Assembly (NCBI GenBank): GCA_965240325.2
Contig: OZ251229.1
Coordinates: 620,001-684,000, forward strand
Direction of reading: 5' to 3'
DNA from: Rebecca billardiae RCC1528
Lineage: Eukaryota; Haptophyta
DNA length: 64,000 nucleotides
The notes beneath the pieces are model-generated. The model saw only the letters and a list, made by a program, of their open reading frames with translations, was not told the origin of the DNA and made no database searches. How positions within the stretch are numbered: position 1 is the first letter of the stretch; each line of letters begins with the position of its first letter. Both the position numbers and the translations under genes were made by a program. Shown one piece after another: positions 9,936 to 21,900 of the stretch.

Positions 9936-11871
9936 TGCTGCCGCCCGCGCCGCTGCCCGCGGGCGGCACGTAGTGGAAGTGCAGCGCGTCGTCGAAGGTG
10001 AGGATCCCCACCTCGGTGTGGTCGGGCAGCTCCGACGCGATCGCGCCGAGGATCGCGCACGTGTTGCCCACCAGCCCGGTACGGAACGCCAGCCCCGTGC
10101 ACTCGAGCACAAAGAGAAGTGGCGGCGGCCGCGGCGGCCGCGCCTGGTAGTCCTTCGGCGCGGCGAACTCGCACACGCCGCGGCAGAGCTCGGGGCGCTC
10201 GGCCGCGTCGCGGCGCAGCCCGTCGGGCCCGAGGTTGCAGAAGTAGTCGCGCGGCACCTCCGTCGACGCGCCGCACAGGTTGCACACGAACACGCGGCCG
10301 CCGTCGATGAAGCTGAAGAAGGGGTTCACGTACGCGCGGCACCGCGAGCAGCGCGGCGGGCCCGGCTCGCCAAAGTCGACGACGGGCGGCGGGCTCTCGC
10401 CCGGGCCGAGCGGCGCGAGCGGCTGCACGACCACCGCCATCGGCATGCGCGGGTCCTGCAGGTGGTCGTGCGTGTTCATCAGCGAGTTCATCGTGAAGCG
10501 CAGGTAGCGCGGCGACGCGTTGCCGTCGTCCTGCGCGGAGAAGGGAGACTTGGCCTGCGGCGGCACGCGCCCGATCAGGTCGCGCGTCGTCACCACCTCC
10601 ATCTCCTCCGCGGCGACCTCGGAGGCCTCGGGCAGCGGCGCGGGGCGCGGGATCTGCGCCGGGTCGATCGAGCGGCTCGACGCGCCGCGCTGCATCGGCT
10701 TGGGCGACATGGGCTGCAGCATGCCCTGAGAGCCGCACGCCGGCACCGGCTGCATCGGCTGCATCAGCCCGGCCGCCTGCGTGTCCGCTGCCGACACCTC
10801 CTCGTTGGCGTACTGCCGCCGCTGCACCTGCCCGCGCGGCCGCACGGTCGGGTTGAACTGCGACGGCGGCGGCGGCCCGGCCGGCTGCGCGTGCGGCGGC
10901 GGCGGCCCCCCGGGGCCGCCGTTCGCCGCCATCGGTGGCCTGCTGCCCGGCGGCGGCGGGCCGCCCGGCGCGCCCGGCGCGGGCGCGCCGCCGCCGGCAG
11001 GGGGTGGCGGCCCGCCCGCAGGCGGCGTGGGCATGCGCGCGCCTGGGCCGGAGGGCGGCGCACCCGGCTGCGCGCCTCCCGGCGGCATGCCGCCGCGCGC
11101 AGCGCCACCGGCGCTGTACTGACCGGGAGCGGGGCCTGGGCCGCGCGCCGGCTGGCCGCCGCCGCCAGCTCCGGGCGGCGGCACCGGCTGCGCGCCGCCC
11201 GGCTGGGGAGGGTACTGTCCCGACGGCGGCGGCGGCATGCCGGGCCCGGGTGGCCCCGACGCACCGCCCATCCCCGGCCCCGGCCGCTGCGGCCCACCCG
11301 CCATCCCGGGCGGCCCACCGCCGCCCATCCCCGGAGGTGGCGGCATTGGGCCGCCGGACGGCGGAACCTGCGCGCCCGGCGGCGGCCGCGCGCCCGCGCC
11401 TGGCGGCCCCGGCGGCATGCCACCCGGCGGCATGCTGCCCGGCGGCGGGCCCATGCCACCCTGCGGCGGCGGTGGGCCGCCGCCGCCGCCCTGCATCGGC
11501 GGCGGCGGCTGCGCGGGCCGGGCGCCCCCGGGCGGCGGCATGCCCGCTCCAGGCGGTGGCATCCCGCCCGGCGGCCCGGGGCGCGGTGGCGCCCCCATGC
11601 CAGGCGGCGGGCCACCTGCGCCGGGTGGCGGTGGACCCGGTGCACCTGGCGGCATCGGCGCGCCCCGTGCGCCCATCCCAGGGGGCGGTGGCTGGCTTGG
11701 CGGCGGCCTCATCGCGCCGCCGCCCGGCGGCGGCGGCATGCCCGGGCCACCAGGTCCGGGCTGCGGCGGCCCGCCAATCCCGGGCGCCCGAGCGCCCGGC
11801 GGATAGGGTGGCTGCTGCATGCCCGGCGGAGGGCCGCCCGGCTGGCCGTGCGGCGGCGGCGGGCCTGACAT
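7844..11871 (-). CDS. SEC24: COPII coat subunit SEC24, three exons
   Basis: The model is exons 11871-8975, 8702-8186 and 8035-7844, giving 1201 residues. It is the cargo-selecting subunit of the COPII coat that buds vesicles from the ER. The N-terminal 350 residues are Pro/Gly-rich and disordered. A zinc finger at about 505-534 has CSRC and CNLC. The trunk domain (LLFVLECTG..., TEVGILTFDDALHFHYVP) starts near 584 and carries a run of 13 Gly around 645-658. Then come the beta-sandwich, helical (REGIIEMCVDMLAIYRKFC) and gelsolin-like (LLDSGLQLLVWVG) regions, and the tail YVEFLCHVHRQIQ. Both junctions restore SEC24 alignment, the first as ...TQRM-HQVREG... and the second as ...AAY-LDDVLRSL.... 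Intron 1 is full of CA and AGAGC repeats; intron 2 is in frame and stop-free. The start is shared-promoter proximal to GRP94. Confidence 0.9.
8711..8823. repeat. (CA)n-rich microsatellite within SEC24 intron 1
   Basis: CA dinucleotides interrupted by G on the + strand, so (TG)n in the transcript sense. The tract lies inside the 272-nt first intron, near its acceptor. Confidence 0.9.
8824..8853. repeat. AGAGC pentanucleotide repeat, six units, SEC24 intron 1
   Basis: Six perfect tandem copies of AGAGC directly abut the CA tract and continue into a degenerate GAGGGA-rich stretch. Confidence 0.9.
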
Positions 11872-12067
11872 GCTCACGCGCGTCGCCGCTGCTGCGCGCC
11901 GCGGCGTAAGCACACAGAGCAGTGCCTCGCCGCAGTCGGCAGGGGTCTGCTTTTGGCGGGCGCAGGACTGCTGGCAACATGGCGTCGCGCGAGTCCGGGC
12001 GCCACGTCAGCGACTGCCGCGCGGAAGTTGACGGACGTGCGTCTGGACCCAGCAGCGCTGGACCGAC
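11872..12067. promoter_or_regulatory. Bidirectional promoter SEC24/GRP94 with UPRE-like site
   Basis: The region is 196 bp between divergent start codons of two ER secretory-pathway genes. It contains CCACGTCA at 12002-12009, the reverse complement of TGACGTGG. TGACGTGG is the core of the unfolded-protein-response element bound by XBP1/bZIP60-type bZIP factors in animals and plants. I see no TATA box. Function as an ER-stress element is inference. Confidence 0.5.
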
Positions 12068-14931
12068 ATGGCACGCGCGCGGTTTGCGCTCGCGCTTGCG
12101 TTGAGCTGCGCGTTTGGCGCGGCCTCGGCCGCGCCGCAGGGCGTGGCAGATGTGCCCGCGGTGGCGGAGGCGCTCGCGGCGGCGAGTGGCGTGAGCCTCA
12201 AGGCGGACGAGGCCGGGTACGCACCGCGCAGCCGCCTGCACGCCGCGCGCGCGCGCGCGCGCGCGCGCATGGTGGCCGCGCCCGCGCGCGCGCGGCATGC
12301 ACCGGCGCTCACGCGCGCAACCTGGTGCGGCGGCGCGCGCCCGCGGCATGCCCGCGCCGACCTGCAGCAGCGCGGCGGCGAAGCCCTCTGGCGAGAACTT
12401 CCAGTTCCAGGCGGACGTGAACAAGCTGATGGACATCATCATCAACTCGCTCTACTCGAAGAAGGAGGTCTTCCTGCGCGAGCTGATCTCCAACGCGTCC
12501 GACGTGCGCGCGCGTCTGCCGCGCGCCGACGCGCCGCGCGCGCCGTCCGCCTGCGCTGCCTGCACCGGCTCACCCGCGCGCTTGCTGCGCGCCGTGCGCG
12601 CCGCTCGTCCGCGCCGCTCGGCTCCGCGTCCGCGTCGCGCAGGCGCTGGACAAGATCCGCTTCATGTCGCTCACCGAGGAGGGCGTGCTCGGCGAGGGCG
12701 AGCAGGCGAAGCTGGAGATCAAGATCGTCGCGGACAAGGAGGCCAAGACGCTCTCGATCATCGACCGCGGCGTGGGCATGAGCCGCGAGGACCTGATCCA
12801 GCACCTCGGCACGGTCGCACAGTCGGGCACCTCGTCCTTCATCGAGGCCTTCAGCGAAGGGCAGGACGTCAACCTGATCGGCCAGTTCGGCGTGGGGTTC
12901 TACTCGGTGTACCTGGTGGCGGACACGGTGAGCGTCACCTCCAAGTCGAACGAGGACGACAAGCAGTGGGTCTGGGAGTCGTCGGCCGACTCGACGTTCT
13001 CGATCTTTGAGGACCCGGAGGGCGCGACGCTCGGCCGCGGCACGCAGATCACGCTGCACCTCAAGGAGGACTGCCTCGAGTTCCTCGAGGAGGAGCGGCT
13101 GCGCGACCTGGTGAAGCACTACTCCGAGTTCATCAACTTCCCGATCTACCTGTACACCACCAAGGAGGAGGAGGAGGAGGTGCCGATCGAGGACGACGAC
13201 GAGGAGGCGGAGGGCGAGGACGAGTCGGACGAGGACGAGGACGACGAGGCCGAGGACGAGGAGGAGGACGAGGAGGAGGAGGAGGACGCGCCGCGCACGA
13301 AGAAGGTGAAGCGCACGGTGAACGACTGGGAGCTGGTCAACGACGCGAAGGCGCTGTGGACGCGCTCTCCCTCCGAGATCGAGGAGGACGAGTACCAGGC
13401 GTTCTACAAGACGCTCTCAAAGGACCACCGCGAGGCGCTCACGTACACGCACTTCAACGCCGAGGGCGAGGTCGAGTTCAAGAGCATCCTGTACGTGCCG
13501 AGCGAGGCGCCGTACGACCTGTACCAGGACTACTACAAGAAGCTGAAGAACATCAAGCTGTACGTGCGCCGCGTGATGATCACCGACGAGTTCGACGACC
13601 TGCTGCCGCGCTACCTCGGGTTTGTGAAGGGCGTGGTCGACTCGGACTCTCTGCCGCTCAACGTCTCGCGCGAGATGCTGCAGCAGAACAAGGTGCTCAA
13701 GGTGATCGGGAAGAAGATGACGCGCAAGGTGCTCGCGATGATCAAGGCGCTCGCCGACGCCGAGAAGAAGCCCGGCGAGGAGGAGGACGAGGAGGAGAAG
13801 GCGGAGGGCGAGGAGGGCGAGGACGACGAGGACGACGAGTCGAAGAAGTACGCTAAGTTTTGGAAGGCGTTCGGCAAGTACATCAAGATGGGGCTGATGG
13901 AGGACTCGTCCAACCGCACGCGGCTGGCGAAGCTGCTGCGGTACGCGACGTCGAAGACGGAGCGCGAGATCTCGCTCGAGGAGTACGTCTCCAACATGCA
14001 CGACGACCAGAAGAACATCTACTACATCTCGGGCGAGTCGCGCGAGTCGCTGCTCAAGTCGCCCGCGGTCGAGAAGCTGCTCGCCAAGGACATCGAGGTG
14101 ATCTTCATGACGGAGGCGATCGACGAGTACACGGTGCAGCACCTCACCGAGTTCGAGGGCAAGCGGCTCATCAACGCCGCGCGCGAGGGCCTCAAGCTCG
14201 ACGAGGACGCCAAGGAGAAGAAGCTGATGGACGTGTACAAGGAGCAGTTCGCGCCGCTCATCAACTTTGTCAAGACGACGCTCGGCGGCAAGGTGGACAA
14301 GGTGTCCGTCTCCAAGCACCTCGTCAAGTCGCCCGTGCTCGTCACCACGGCGGACTACGGCTGGACCGCGCAGATGGAGAAGGTGCGCGCCGCGCGGGGC
14401 GCCGCCCGCGTCGCGCCGCGCGCTCCGCGCGCACACACGTCGCCGCGCGCTGCTCGCGCTGGCCGCGCCGAGGCGCGTCGGCCGCGCCGCCGCCTGGCTG
14501 ACTCGTCACGCGCGCTGCGCCCGCCCTCGCGCGCGTCGGCGGCTCGGCAGGTGATGAAGGCGCAGGCCTTCGCCGACAACTCGAAGATGGACTTCATGAA
14601 GGCCAAGCGCAACTTCGAGATCAACCCGCGCCACCCGCTCATCGTCGAGCTGAACAAGAAGGTGGAGGCGGACAGCGAGGACCAGCAGGCGGCAGACATG
14701 CTGACGTCGCTCTACATGTCGAGCGTGCTGCAGGCGGGGTACCAACTGACACCCGAGGACGTCGACGACTTTGCGGCGCGCGTCGCGTCGGTCGTGACGT
14801 CGGGGCTGGGGATTGATCCGGACGCCGAGCTCGCGCCCGAACCGGAGGTGCCGGAGGACGAGGAGGAGGACGAGGAGGAGGAGGAGGTCGAGGAGGAGGA
14901 CTACGACGCCGCAGAGAAGGACGAGGTGTAG
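12068..14931 (+). CDS. HSP90B1: Endoplasmin / GRP94, ER-lumenal HSP90, four exons
   Basis: The exons are 12068-12216, 12368-12503, 12643-14382 and 14551-14931, giving 801 residues. It is the ER HSP90 chaperone that folds secreted and membrane clients with ATP. The N-terminus is a signal peptide ([21 protein letters not shown]). The GHKL ATPase motifs are present: ELISNASD with ALDKIR across the exon 2/3 junction, DRGVGMS near 135 and GQFGVGFYS near 178. An acidic charged linker spans about 272-311. The middle domain ([19 protein letters not shown]) and [12 protein letters not shown] favour GRP94 over cytosolic or plastid HSP90. The acidic tail ends KDEV rather than KDEL. All junctions use GT...AG and keep frame; intron 3 (168 nt) is in frame and stop-free. 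The exon 2 acceptor could also be 3 nt downstream, at 12371. Confidence 0.93.
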
Positions 14932-15369
14932 AGCTCGACGACTGATGACGTGACACCCTGTCGCCGGGGCGGCCGCACGACGTTTTTAGAAGTAGCCGGG
15001 CGCAAGAGCTGCGCTCGGGCGTGGCGCCGTTATTCGGTGTCATATTACTGCTAAGCTAGTTACTAAATATATATATATATACATATAGCTCAGTCCTACC
15101 GTCAGCAGACTCGGACTCGGTCACGTGTCCGTTACCGCGGTAACGGTAAACGGCGTCCCTGCTAACGAGTGAAACGAGTCGACAATTTATAAACGAGTCG
15201 TAATATATATATAACGCGCGCGTATCATAATATGCTGACGACGAGTTAATATAACTACGACGAATTACGCGCGCGGGGTCGGTTAGCCAATCAGCCTATA
15301 CGACGCGTGCCGCGGGAGCAGGCTGCGCGGACCGCAGGGCTTCGGATGGTGTGCACTCGTCGCCGAGGT
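14932..15369. other. Convergent intergenic spacer, AT-rich
   Basis: It lies between the 3' ends of GRP94 (+) and the JmjC gene (-). It holds short TA tracts near 15067-15085 and 15202-15212. I find no coding or RNA gene. Confidence 0.5.
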
Positions 15370-17034
15370 TCAGCCGTCGCCAGCCTCGGCCTCATCAGGA
15401 GCGCCGTCGGAGCGGTGGTCTCCGGCTCGGCTCGGCTTGGTCAGCACGTCACCGGCATCGCCACCGTCGGCGTGGTGCTCGTCAGCGGCGGCGGCGGCGG
15501 CGAGTGTAGCCTGCAGGCACGCATGAACAACGTGCGTCTGCCAGCGACGAAGGGCCAGCCGATCCGCACTCGAGCCGACCTCTGTGCCCGCTGGCGCGGG
15601 GACGGGCGGGACGTCGACCAGCGCTGGTGCTGCCGCGCCCGCCCGCGTGGCGCACTCCCGAGCGCGCGCGCGCGCGCAGACATGGGAGGAGAGCATCGGG
15701 ATCTGGTGCTGCTCCAGCGCGCTGACGAGTGCATCGGGAAGCGCCGCCTCGCGCTCGGCCGCCCGCTCGGCCGCCACCTCCGCCTCCGCGTCGGCAGGCG
15801 GCGCGTCGACGGCGAGCAGCGCGGCGCGCGCCTCGCGCAGCGCGCGGCCGAGCGCGCCCAACCGCTCATGCCACGCGTACAGAGCGCGCACGCCCTTCGC
15901 ACCGAGGGCGCCGAGCTCGGAGACGGCGGGGCGCGCGGCGAGCCAGCCGAGGAGCAGCGCCGCGGGCACGAGGGCGACCAGCCGCGGCGGCTCGGCGCCG
16001 CCGGCCGCGGCTTGTGCTGGCTGCGCGGCCGCGCGCCCTCCGCCGTCGCCGGCCGCGCCGGCGTCGCCGGCGTCGCCGGCCGCGGCCGCGCGCACCGCGC
16101 GCAGCACCTCCGGCCTGAAGGCGTCGAGGCAGTCCTCGAGCACGCGCGCGAAGGGCGGGAACTGCGCGCGCAGCTCGGGCCACAGCGCGGGCGCGACGTG
16201 CGGGCTGAGGAAGTTGTGCGTGATCGCCACGCTCCACTCGAGGTTGAGCACCGCGTGCCACCAGCCCTGCGGCACCAGCAGCGTCTGCCCTGGCCGCTGC
16301 ACGAGCTCGAGCACGCGCGCCTCGCCCGCCTGGGCCGCGGCGCAGAGGGCGGGGTACGCGTCGGCGAACCACGCGCACGGCATCGTCGCGCGCGGCTCAT
16401 CGCACCCGTCCTGCATGCCCAGCAGCGCGCGCGGCGTGCCCGGCGGCAGCAGCACCCATCGCTTGGCGCCGCACGCGCACGAGTTCCACGCCGCCGTGAG
16501 CAGCGGGTCCACGTGGAGGCACGTGCCGGTGCGCGCGCCGCCGGCGACCCAGTACCGCATCGACGAGCCCGGCACGAGCGCGAGCAGGTCATCGGCGAAC
16601 AGCTCTGGCGGCGCGTAGTCCGCCAGCAGCGCGGCGCGCTCGCCCTTGAAGCGGCGCTCGAAGCAGTAGTACGGGAAGTCTCCGGAATTGTCCGATGCGT
16701 ACTGCACGTACTCGCGCAGCGAGAGGGAGACGTCGCCGGCGAGATCGACGGTCATGTCGCCGTAGCTCGCCACGAGCGCCTCGGCTGACGACCACTTGGT
16801 CGACGCCGGCCAACCGTCCGCGCAGCCTTCGACCACCGCCGGCTCGTTGTCGCGCAGCAGCTCGGCGGCGGTCGTGTCGGCGCTCGAGACGACGCGGACG
16901 CGGCGCGCGGCGGGTGGCTCCTCGTAGAAGCGCTGCAGCCACTCGCTCCGCTCCGCAAAGCCGCGGCGCCGCGAGTTGTGCAGCACACTCGCGCCGAGCG
17001 GCGTCTGCGCGGGCGCGCTCGTCGTCGCCGGCAT
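15370..17034 (-). CDS. JMJD6-like JmjC-domain Fe(II)/2-oxoglutarate oxygenase
   Basis: This is a 554-residue protein. Residues 20-290 align with the JMJD6 group of JmjC enzymes, which hydroxylate lysines (and, debated, demethylate arginines) on nuclear and splicing proteins. Visible landmarks are an N-terminal FAERSEWLQRFYEEP segment and the iron-binding HxD in TCLHVDPLLTAAWN (near 173). Next come the KRWVLLPPGTPR strand, the second iron His in GWWHAVLNLEWSVAITHNF (near 258), and the PGQTLLVPQGWWH turn. The C-terminal 250 residues are Ala-rich and not conserved in my reading; an unrecognised intron could lie near the CARARARE stretch at about 15650-15680. The start ATG is 138 bp from the start of the divergent giant membrane protein. 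Confidence 0.8.
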   Translation of the reverse strand: MPATTSAPAQTPLGASVLHNSRRRGFAERSEWLQRFYEEPPAARRVRVVSSADTTAAELLRDNEPAVVEGCADGWPASTKWSSAEALVASYGDMTVDLAGDVSLSLREYVQYASDNSGDFPYYCFERRFKGERAALLADYAPPELFADDLLALVPGSSMRYWVAGGARTGTCLHVDPLLTAAWNSCACGAKRWVLLPPGTPRALLGMQDGCDEPRATMPCAWFADAYPALCAAAQAGEARVLELVQRPGQTLLVPQGWWHAVLNLEWSVAITHNFLSPHVAPALWPELRAQFPPFARVLEDCLDAFRPEVLRAVRAAAAGDAGDAGAAGDGGGRAAAQPAQAAAGGAEPPRLVALVPAALLLGWLAARPAVSELGALGAKGVRALYAWHERLGALGRALREARAALLAVDAPPADAEAEVAAERAAEREAALPDALVSALEQHQIPMLSSHVCARARARECATRAGAAAPALVDVPPVPAPAGTEVGSSADRLALRRWQTHVVHACLQATLAAAAAADEHHADGGDAGDVLTKPSRAGDHRSDGAPDEAEAGDG

Positions 17035-17172
17035 CGCGGCTGTCAGCGACCGCCTGGCGGAAATCCGGCTGCTCGCTGTTCAGTCCGGCCCGCCAAACCT
17101 GGTCGGGACTCGGTGAGTCGGTGGCCCCAGCCAGAAGGAGCACTGGCCCCGCCCGGCCGAACGACAGCGTCG
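17035..17172. promoter_or_regulatory. Bidirectional promoter, JmjC gene / RND-GT2 gene
   Basis: 138 bp separate the two divergent start codons. The GC-rich spacer has no obvious TATA box. Confidence 0.4.
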
Positions 17173-18931
17173 ATGGTGCCGACACCAGGCGCAGGCGGGG
17201 GCGGGGTGCGCCTCCTCGGCGCCGATGTGGAGCGCTCGGACGCAGCTAGGCGTGAGTCTGCGGGTGCGCGCGAGCCCCTGCGCGCGCTGCCGCGCGCGCC
17301 GCGCGCCCGCGCCCGCGCACGTGCCCTCACGGCGCGCGCGCGCCACACGCTCGCGCTCCAGGCCACGCCGGCGTGCCGCGGCGCTCCCCGTGGGCACGTG
17401 GCCTGACGGTGTGGAGCGCGTCGTTTCCGCTCCTCGCGTACCTCCTCTGGCTCGGCCTCACCGCCTCGCTCCTCCTCGCCTACCTCGGCGTGCGCGAGCG
17501 CGCGGGCCGGTGCGCGGCCGACTGGTACGGGTACGGCGACGGCTCCGGCTGCTTCGAGCAGACGATCCGCGTGCCGTGGATGCGGATGAGCGGGAAGACG
17601 TACTCCGAGTTCAACGCCTTCTTCGCGGACCAGGACGTCCTCCACTACGACGTGCTCGTCCTCCCCGCGCGCGCCGACTTCTTCGACGAGCGCGCGCTGC
17701 GCGAGGCGGCTGAGCTCGATCTCTTCCTGCGGAACGGCGAGCTCGGTCCGAACGCGTCGTACGCGCTGCTGTGCCACCGGCCGCCGATCCGCGGCACGCT
17801 CGCGCCGTGCCCGCCGTCCTCCATCTTTGGCCTCGCCGGCGTGCTCCCCGCGCGCAGCGCGCTCGTGACCGCGTACGGCTGGTCTCAGTTTGTGGGCTGC
17901 AGCACGTGGGCGGGGACGGCCGACAGCGCGACCGCGCCCGAGGCTTCGGAGGCGCACGAGGACGAGGACGCGCCGGCGTACGAGGTGGACGACGAGGACG
18001 ACTCGCACGCCTCGTCCGTCGGCATGCTCCGCCTCACCTACCGCCTCACCCGCCCGGCGGACGACGCGCCCCGCCCCGCGCCGCAGGACGTGTGGATGGC
18101 CTCGGCCGTGCGCATCGCGGAGCACTTCTCCGCCGGGCGCGGCTGTCCGTCGTGTGCGATCCGCACGACGCGGCTGACGGGGTGGATGGTGCACGAGCAC
18201 GACGCGGTCGAGCCGCTCGCCGAGCTGCTGCGCCTCGCGCCGCGCGCGCTCGCGCTCGCGCTCGGCACCGCGCTGCTCGGCTGCTGGCTGTGCGCCGGCC
18301 GCGCCGTTCGGCTGCGGCACGCGGCGTGGGCGCTGTGCGCGCGCTGCGTGGTCGCCGCCACCGCCTCGCTCGCGGCGCTCACGTTCACGCTGGCGATGCT
18401 CGCGTCGGAGGTGAAGGAGCGGCTGCCGATGGAGAGCAAGCAGCTCACCTCCCTGTGGCCCCTCGCCGCGCTCCTCTGCCTGCCGCCCAGGCTGGGCGAG
18501 CTGCCCGCCCAGCTGCGAGCGCTCGCCGACGCCGTCGCCGAGCTCGAGCACGCGCCCGCCGAGCCGCGCGCCGACTCGCGCGCCGACTCGCGCGCCGAGC
18601 GGCGCGCGGCGGCGCGCGCGCTCGGCGACGCGGCGGCGGAGGCGGTGCGGTGCGCGCTGCGCTCGGCGGGCATGCCGCCGCGCGCCAGCCTCTCCGTCCT
18701 CGACCTTCCGCCCGCGGCGTTTGCCCACCTCGCGGCGCCGCTGGTCGCGCTCGCGATGGCGGCGTTTGGCCCGTCTGCGCTGCACCTCTTCTGCGCGCTG
18801 GCGGGGGTGTGCTGCGTGGCGGACTCGGCGCTCGCCTCGGCGTTCATGCCGGCCGCGCTCGCGCTCGTGGGCCGCGCGCAGCTGCGAGAGCGGCAGAGGA
18901 CGGCGGCGGGCGCCGAGCCGGCGCGCGCGCT

Positions 18932-18973
<42 letters not shown>

Positions 18974-21900
18974 GCCGGGCGCGCGCCGAGCCTCAGCGGT
19001 GGCGGCGGAGGAGGAGGAGGAGGAGGGCGCAAGCCTGCCGCGCGCGGGCAGCCGGGCGCGCGCGGGCGGCGAGGGCGACGCGCAGCGCTGCGCGCCGCTC
19101 ACGCACGTGGTCGTCGCCGCGGGCGGCGCGGCCGTGGCGCCCGCGGCGGCGCGGCCGGCGGATGCGGCGATCGGGTCGGCGGCCGCGGCGGCCGCGCAGC
19201 CGCCTGGGCACTCAGAGCCTGCCGCGCACGCGGGCGCGGCCGAGGCGAGCGTGGGGTGCGTGGGGTGCGTGGGGTGCGTGGGGTGCGAGGAGCAGCCGGC
19301 GCCAGCGCACGCGGCGGCGCGCGGCGTGCCGGCCGCGACGGGCGGCGCAGCGTGGATGCACGCCGAGCGCCCGCCGGCGGATGCGTCGCCGGGCACGCGG
19401 CGCGCCGCGCTCGCACCGCCGGCGGCAGTCTCGGCGTCGGCCGCGCCCGCCGCGGCCGGCGGCTCGGCGCGCGCGGCCGAGCCGCGCGCGCCGCCGCCCT
19501 CGCCGCCGCGGCCGACGCCGCCGCCGCCCGCGCACGGCCGCGCGGCGTGCGCCGCGCCGCACGAGCCCGACGGCGCGCCCCTGCTCGGGGTGCTCGCGGT
19601 CTTCTCGCCGACCTTCAGCGCACTCGGCGCCGAGGGCGAGGCCGGCGCGGCCGCGGCGCCCGCCGAGCGGCGCGGCGGGTCGGCGCTGCGCCCGCTCGCG
19701 GCCGCGGCGCGCGCGGCGCTCGGCGCGGCGCGCGCGCCGAGCCCCGGTCCGGCGCCGCGCGCGGCCGGGCGCTTCCCGGAGAGCGCGTGGGCGTACGCGC
19801 TCCTGCACTACCGCGCGCTCGCCCTCGCCCTCGCGCTGCTCGGCCTGACGCACGCGGCGCACGCGCTGCGCTTCCCGTCGCCGGGCGCTGTGCAAACGCC
19901 GCGCGCGCTCGTGCCGCCGCCGGTGTGCGCGCTCTCGAACGGCAGCCTGCAGCTCAAGTACGGCGCTGCCGGCGGCGGCGGCGGCGGCGGCGGCGGAGCC
20001 AACGGCGGCGGCGGCGCCAACTGCTGGGACGTCGACTCGTTCGTCGCGCTCGAGGAGCTGTGCTTCAGCCGTCTCACACACGTGCACCTGCTGCTGAGCG
20101 GAGTGCCGCCGCTCGGCACGCCCGCCGAGCGCGCGCTCACGCGCCGCTTCTGCGACGAGCTCGAGCGCACGCGCGAGCTGGCGCACGCGCGCGTGCTCTC
20201 GGTGAAGTGCTGGCTGCGCGCGTTCGACCGCGAGCTCGGCCCCGGCTTCTCGCGCTCGCAGCTCGAGGCGGAGCTCGCGCTGCAGCGCTGGCTCACCTCA
20301 CCCGCAGGTGAGTATTTTGCGGACGACGTCGCGTGGCGCGCCGGCCACGTGTCGTCGTCGCGCATCCGGATGGAGCTCGACCTGCGCGCGCCGCGGCCGC
20401 GTGGCGAGGCGAGCGCGGCGCTGCGGCACGAGCGCACCGAGCAGGAGTGGGTGGAGGCGCGCGCGACGCTGCTGGAGGAGGTGCGCGCGCGCGCGTCTGA
20501 GCTGAGCCGCGCGATGCGCGCCCACTCGGACGCGGCCGCCGCGTCCCAGCCGGGCGCGCCCGCCGCCGCCGCCGCCGCCGCGGCCGCCGCCGCTGCCGTG
20601 GGCGGCCCCGCCTCGGCGGCCGCGTCGGGCGCCGCCGTGTCCATCACCGTCGTCGCGCCCGACCTCGAGTCCGCCGCCGAGGCGCTGCTCGTCGAGGGCA
20701 ACGCGATGCGCCGCGCCGTCCTGGTCGCGCTGGCAGTCGCGGCGCCGTGTCTGCTCGCCGCGTGCGACGCGCGCCGCACCGTGTGGTCGCGCACGCTCGC
20801 GCAGGGCACGGGCGCGCTGGTGGTGGGCACGGCGGCGGGGCAGGTGTGCGCGGCCGCGTGGGCGCGCGGCGCGCTGCTGCACGCGCCCTCGACGCAGCGC
20901 GGCTGGCTCTCGCTGCTGCTCGCGCTCGGCGTGCTGCCGATCGCGCAGCCGCCACTCGCGGCCGTGTGTGCGTACGCGCGCGCGCGCGGGCCGAGCGCGC
21001 CGCGGCGCGCGATCGCCGCCGCGCGCGCGAGCGGCGCGCAAGCCATGGTGGGCGCGGCGGTGACGGCCGCGGCGGCGCTGCCGCTCAACGCGGCGAGCGT
21101 GCCCTCGCTCCGCCAGTTCGGCGCGCTCGTCGCATTCCAAGCGGCGCTCGGTCTGCTGTGCGCAGGGCTGGTGATCGCGCTGCTGGCGCTCGAGCCGCCC
21201 GCGCCGCCCGCGCGCTGCGCGCCGCGCGCCGAGCGGCGGCACGGCCGGCGCGCCGCCGCGCGGCGCGAGGCGTGCGCGGCGCGCATCGGCGCCGCGGCGC
21301 GCGGCTGGCTCGCGCGCGCCGCCTGGCTGCGCGCGCGCGAGTCGACCGCGCAGTACATGCGCGCGGTGCGCGCGGCGGTGCGCGCCGCCGAGGCCGCGCC
21401 GCGCGGCGCGGAGCGGGCGGCGCCTCCGGCCTCGGCGCACGCGCTGCTGCGCTGGGTGTGCGCCGCCGGGCACGACGAGCCGGCGCCGCGTGCGCCGCCG
21501 GCGCCGCGTGCGCCGCCGGCGCACGCGGCCGCGCGGCCGGACGACGACGGCGCGCGCGCGCTGCCGCCGCGCAGCGCGCGGCCGTACACCGCGCCGCCGC
21601 CCCCGGAGCTCGAGCTCGCGCTCACGCACACGCACCCCGCGACAGGCGCGCGCGCGCTGCGGCTGGCGGTGCTGGCGCTGGGCGGCGTGGCGGCGGCGGG
21701 GACGTGCGCCGAGGCGGCCGCCATCCTCCGCCTCGCGGCGCGCGGCGGCGGCGCGGCCCGCGCGCGCGAGCTTGGCACTGCGCTCGGCGTGAGTATCGTC
21801 TCGGCTCTGCTCGAGTGCGCGTGCGTGGTCTGGAGCTGTGCGCTGTGTGCGCCCGTGCAGCGCTGCACGCCGCTGCTGAGCGCGCTCGCGCCGCCGCCGC

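Noticed and set aside
9064-11868. 934-residue open frame on the + strand opposite SEC24
   Set aside because: It is Arg/Ala/His-rich and mirrors the SEC24 codons; GC-rich genes leave long antisense frames. SEC24 homology on the other strand is decisive.
17771-20311. 846-residue + frame overlapping the giant membrane protein in another phase
   Set aside because: Arg/Gly low-complexity product without hydrophobic or conserved segments. The overlapping frame has coherent TM helices.
20298-20330. CCGCAG directly followed by GTGAGT inside the giant gene
   Set aside because: It looks like an acceptor-donor pair or recursive splice site, but the protein reads through normally on both sides and no partner sites were evident, so I did not split the exon.
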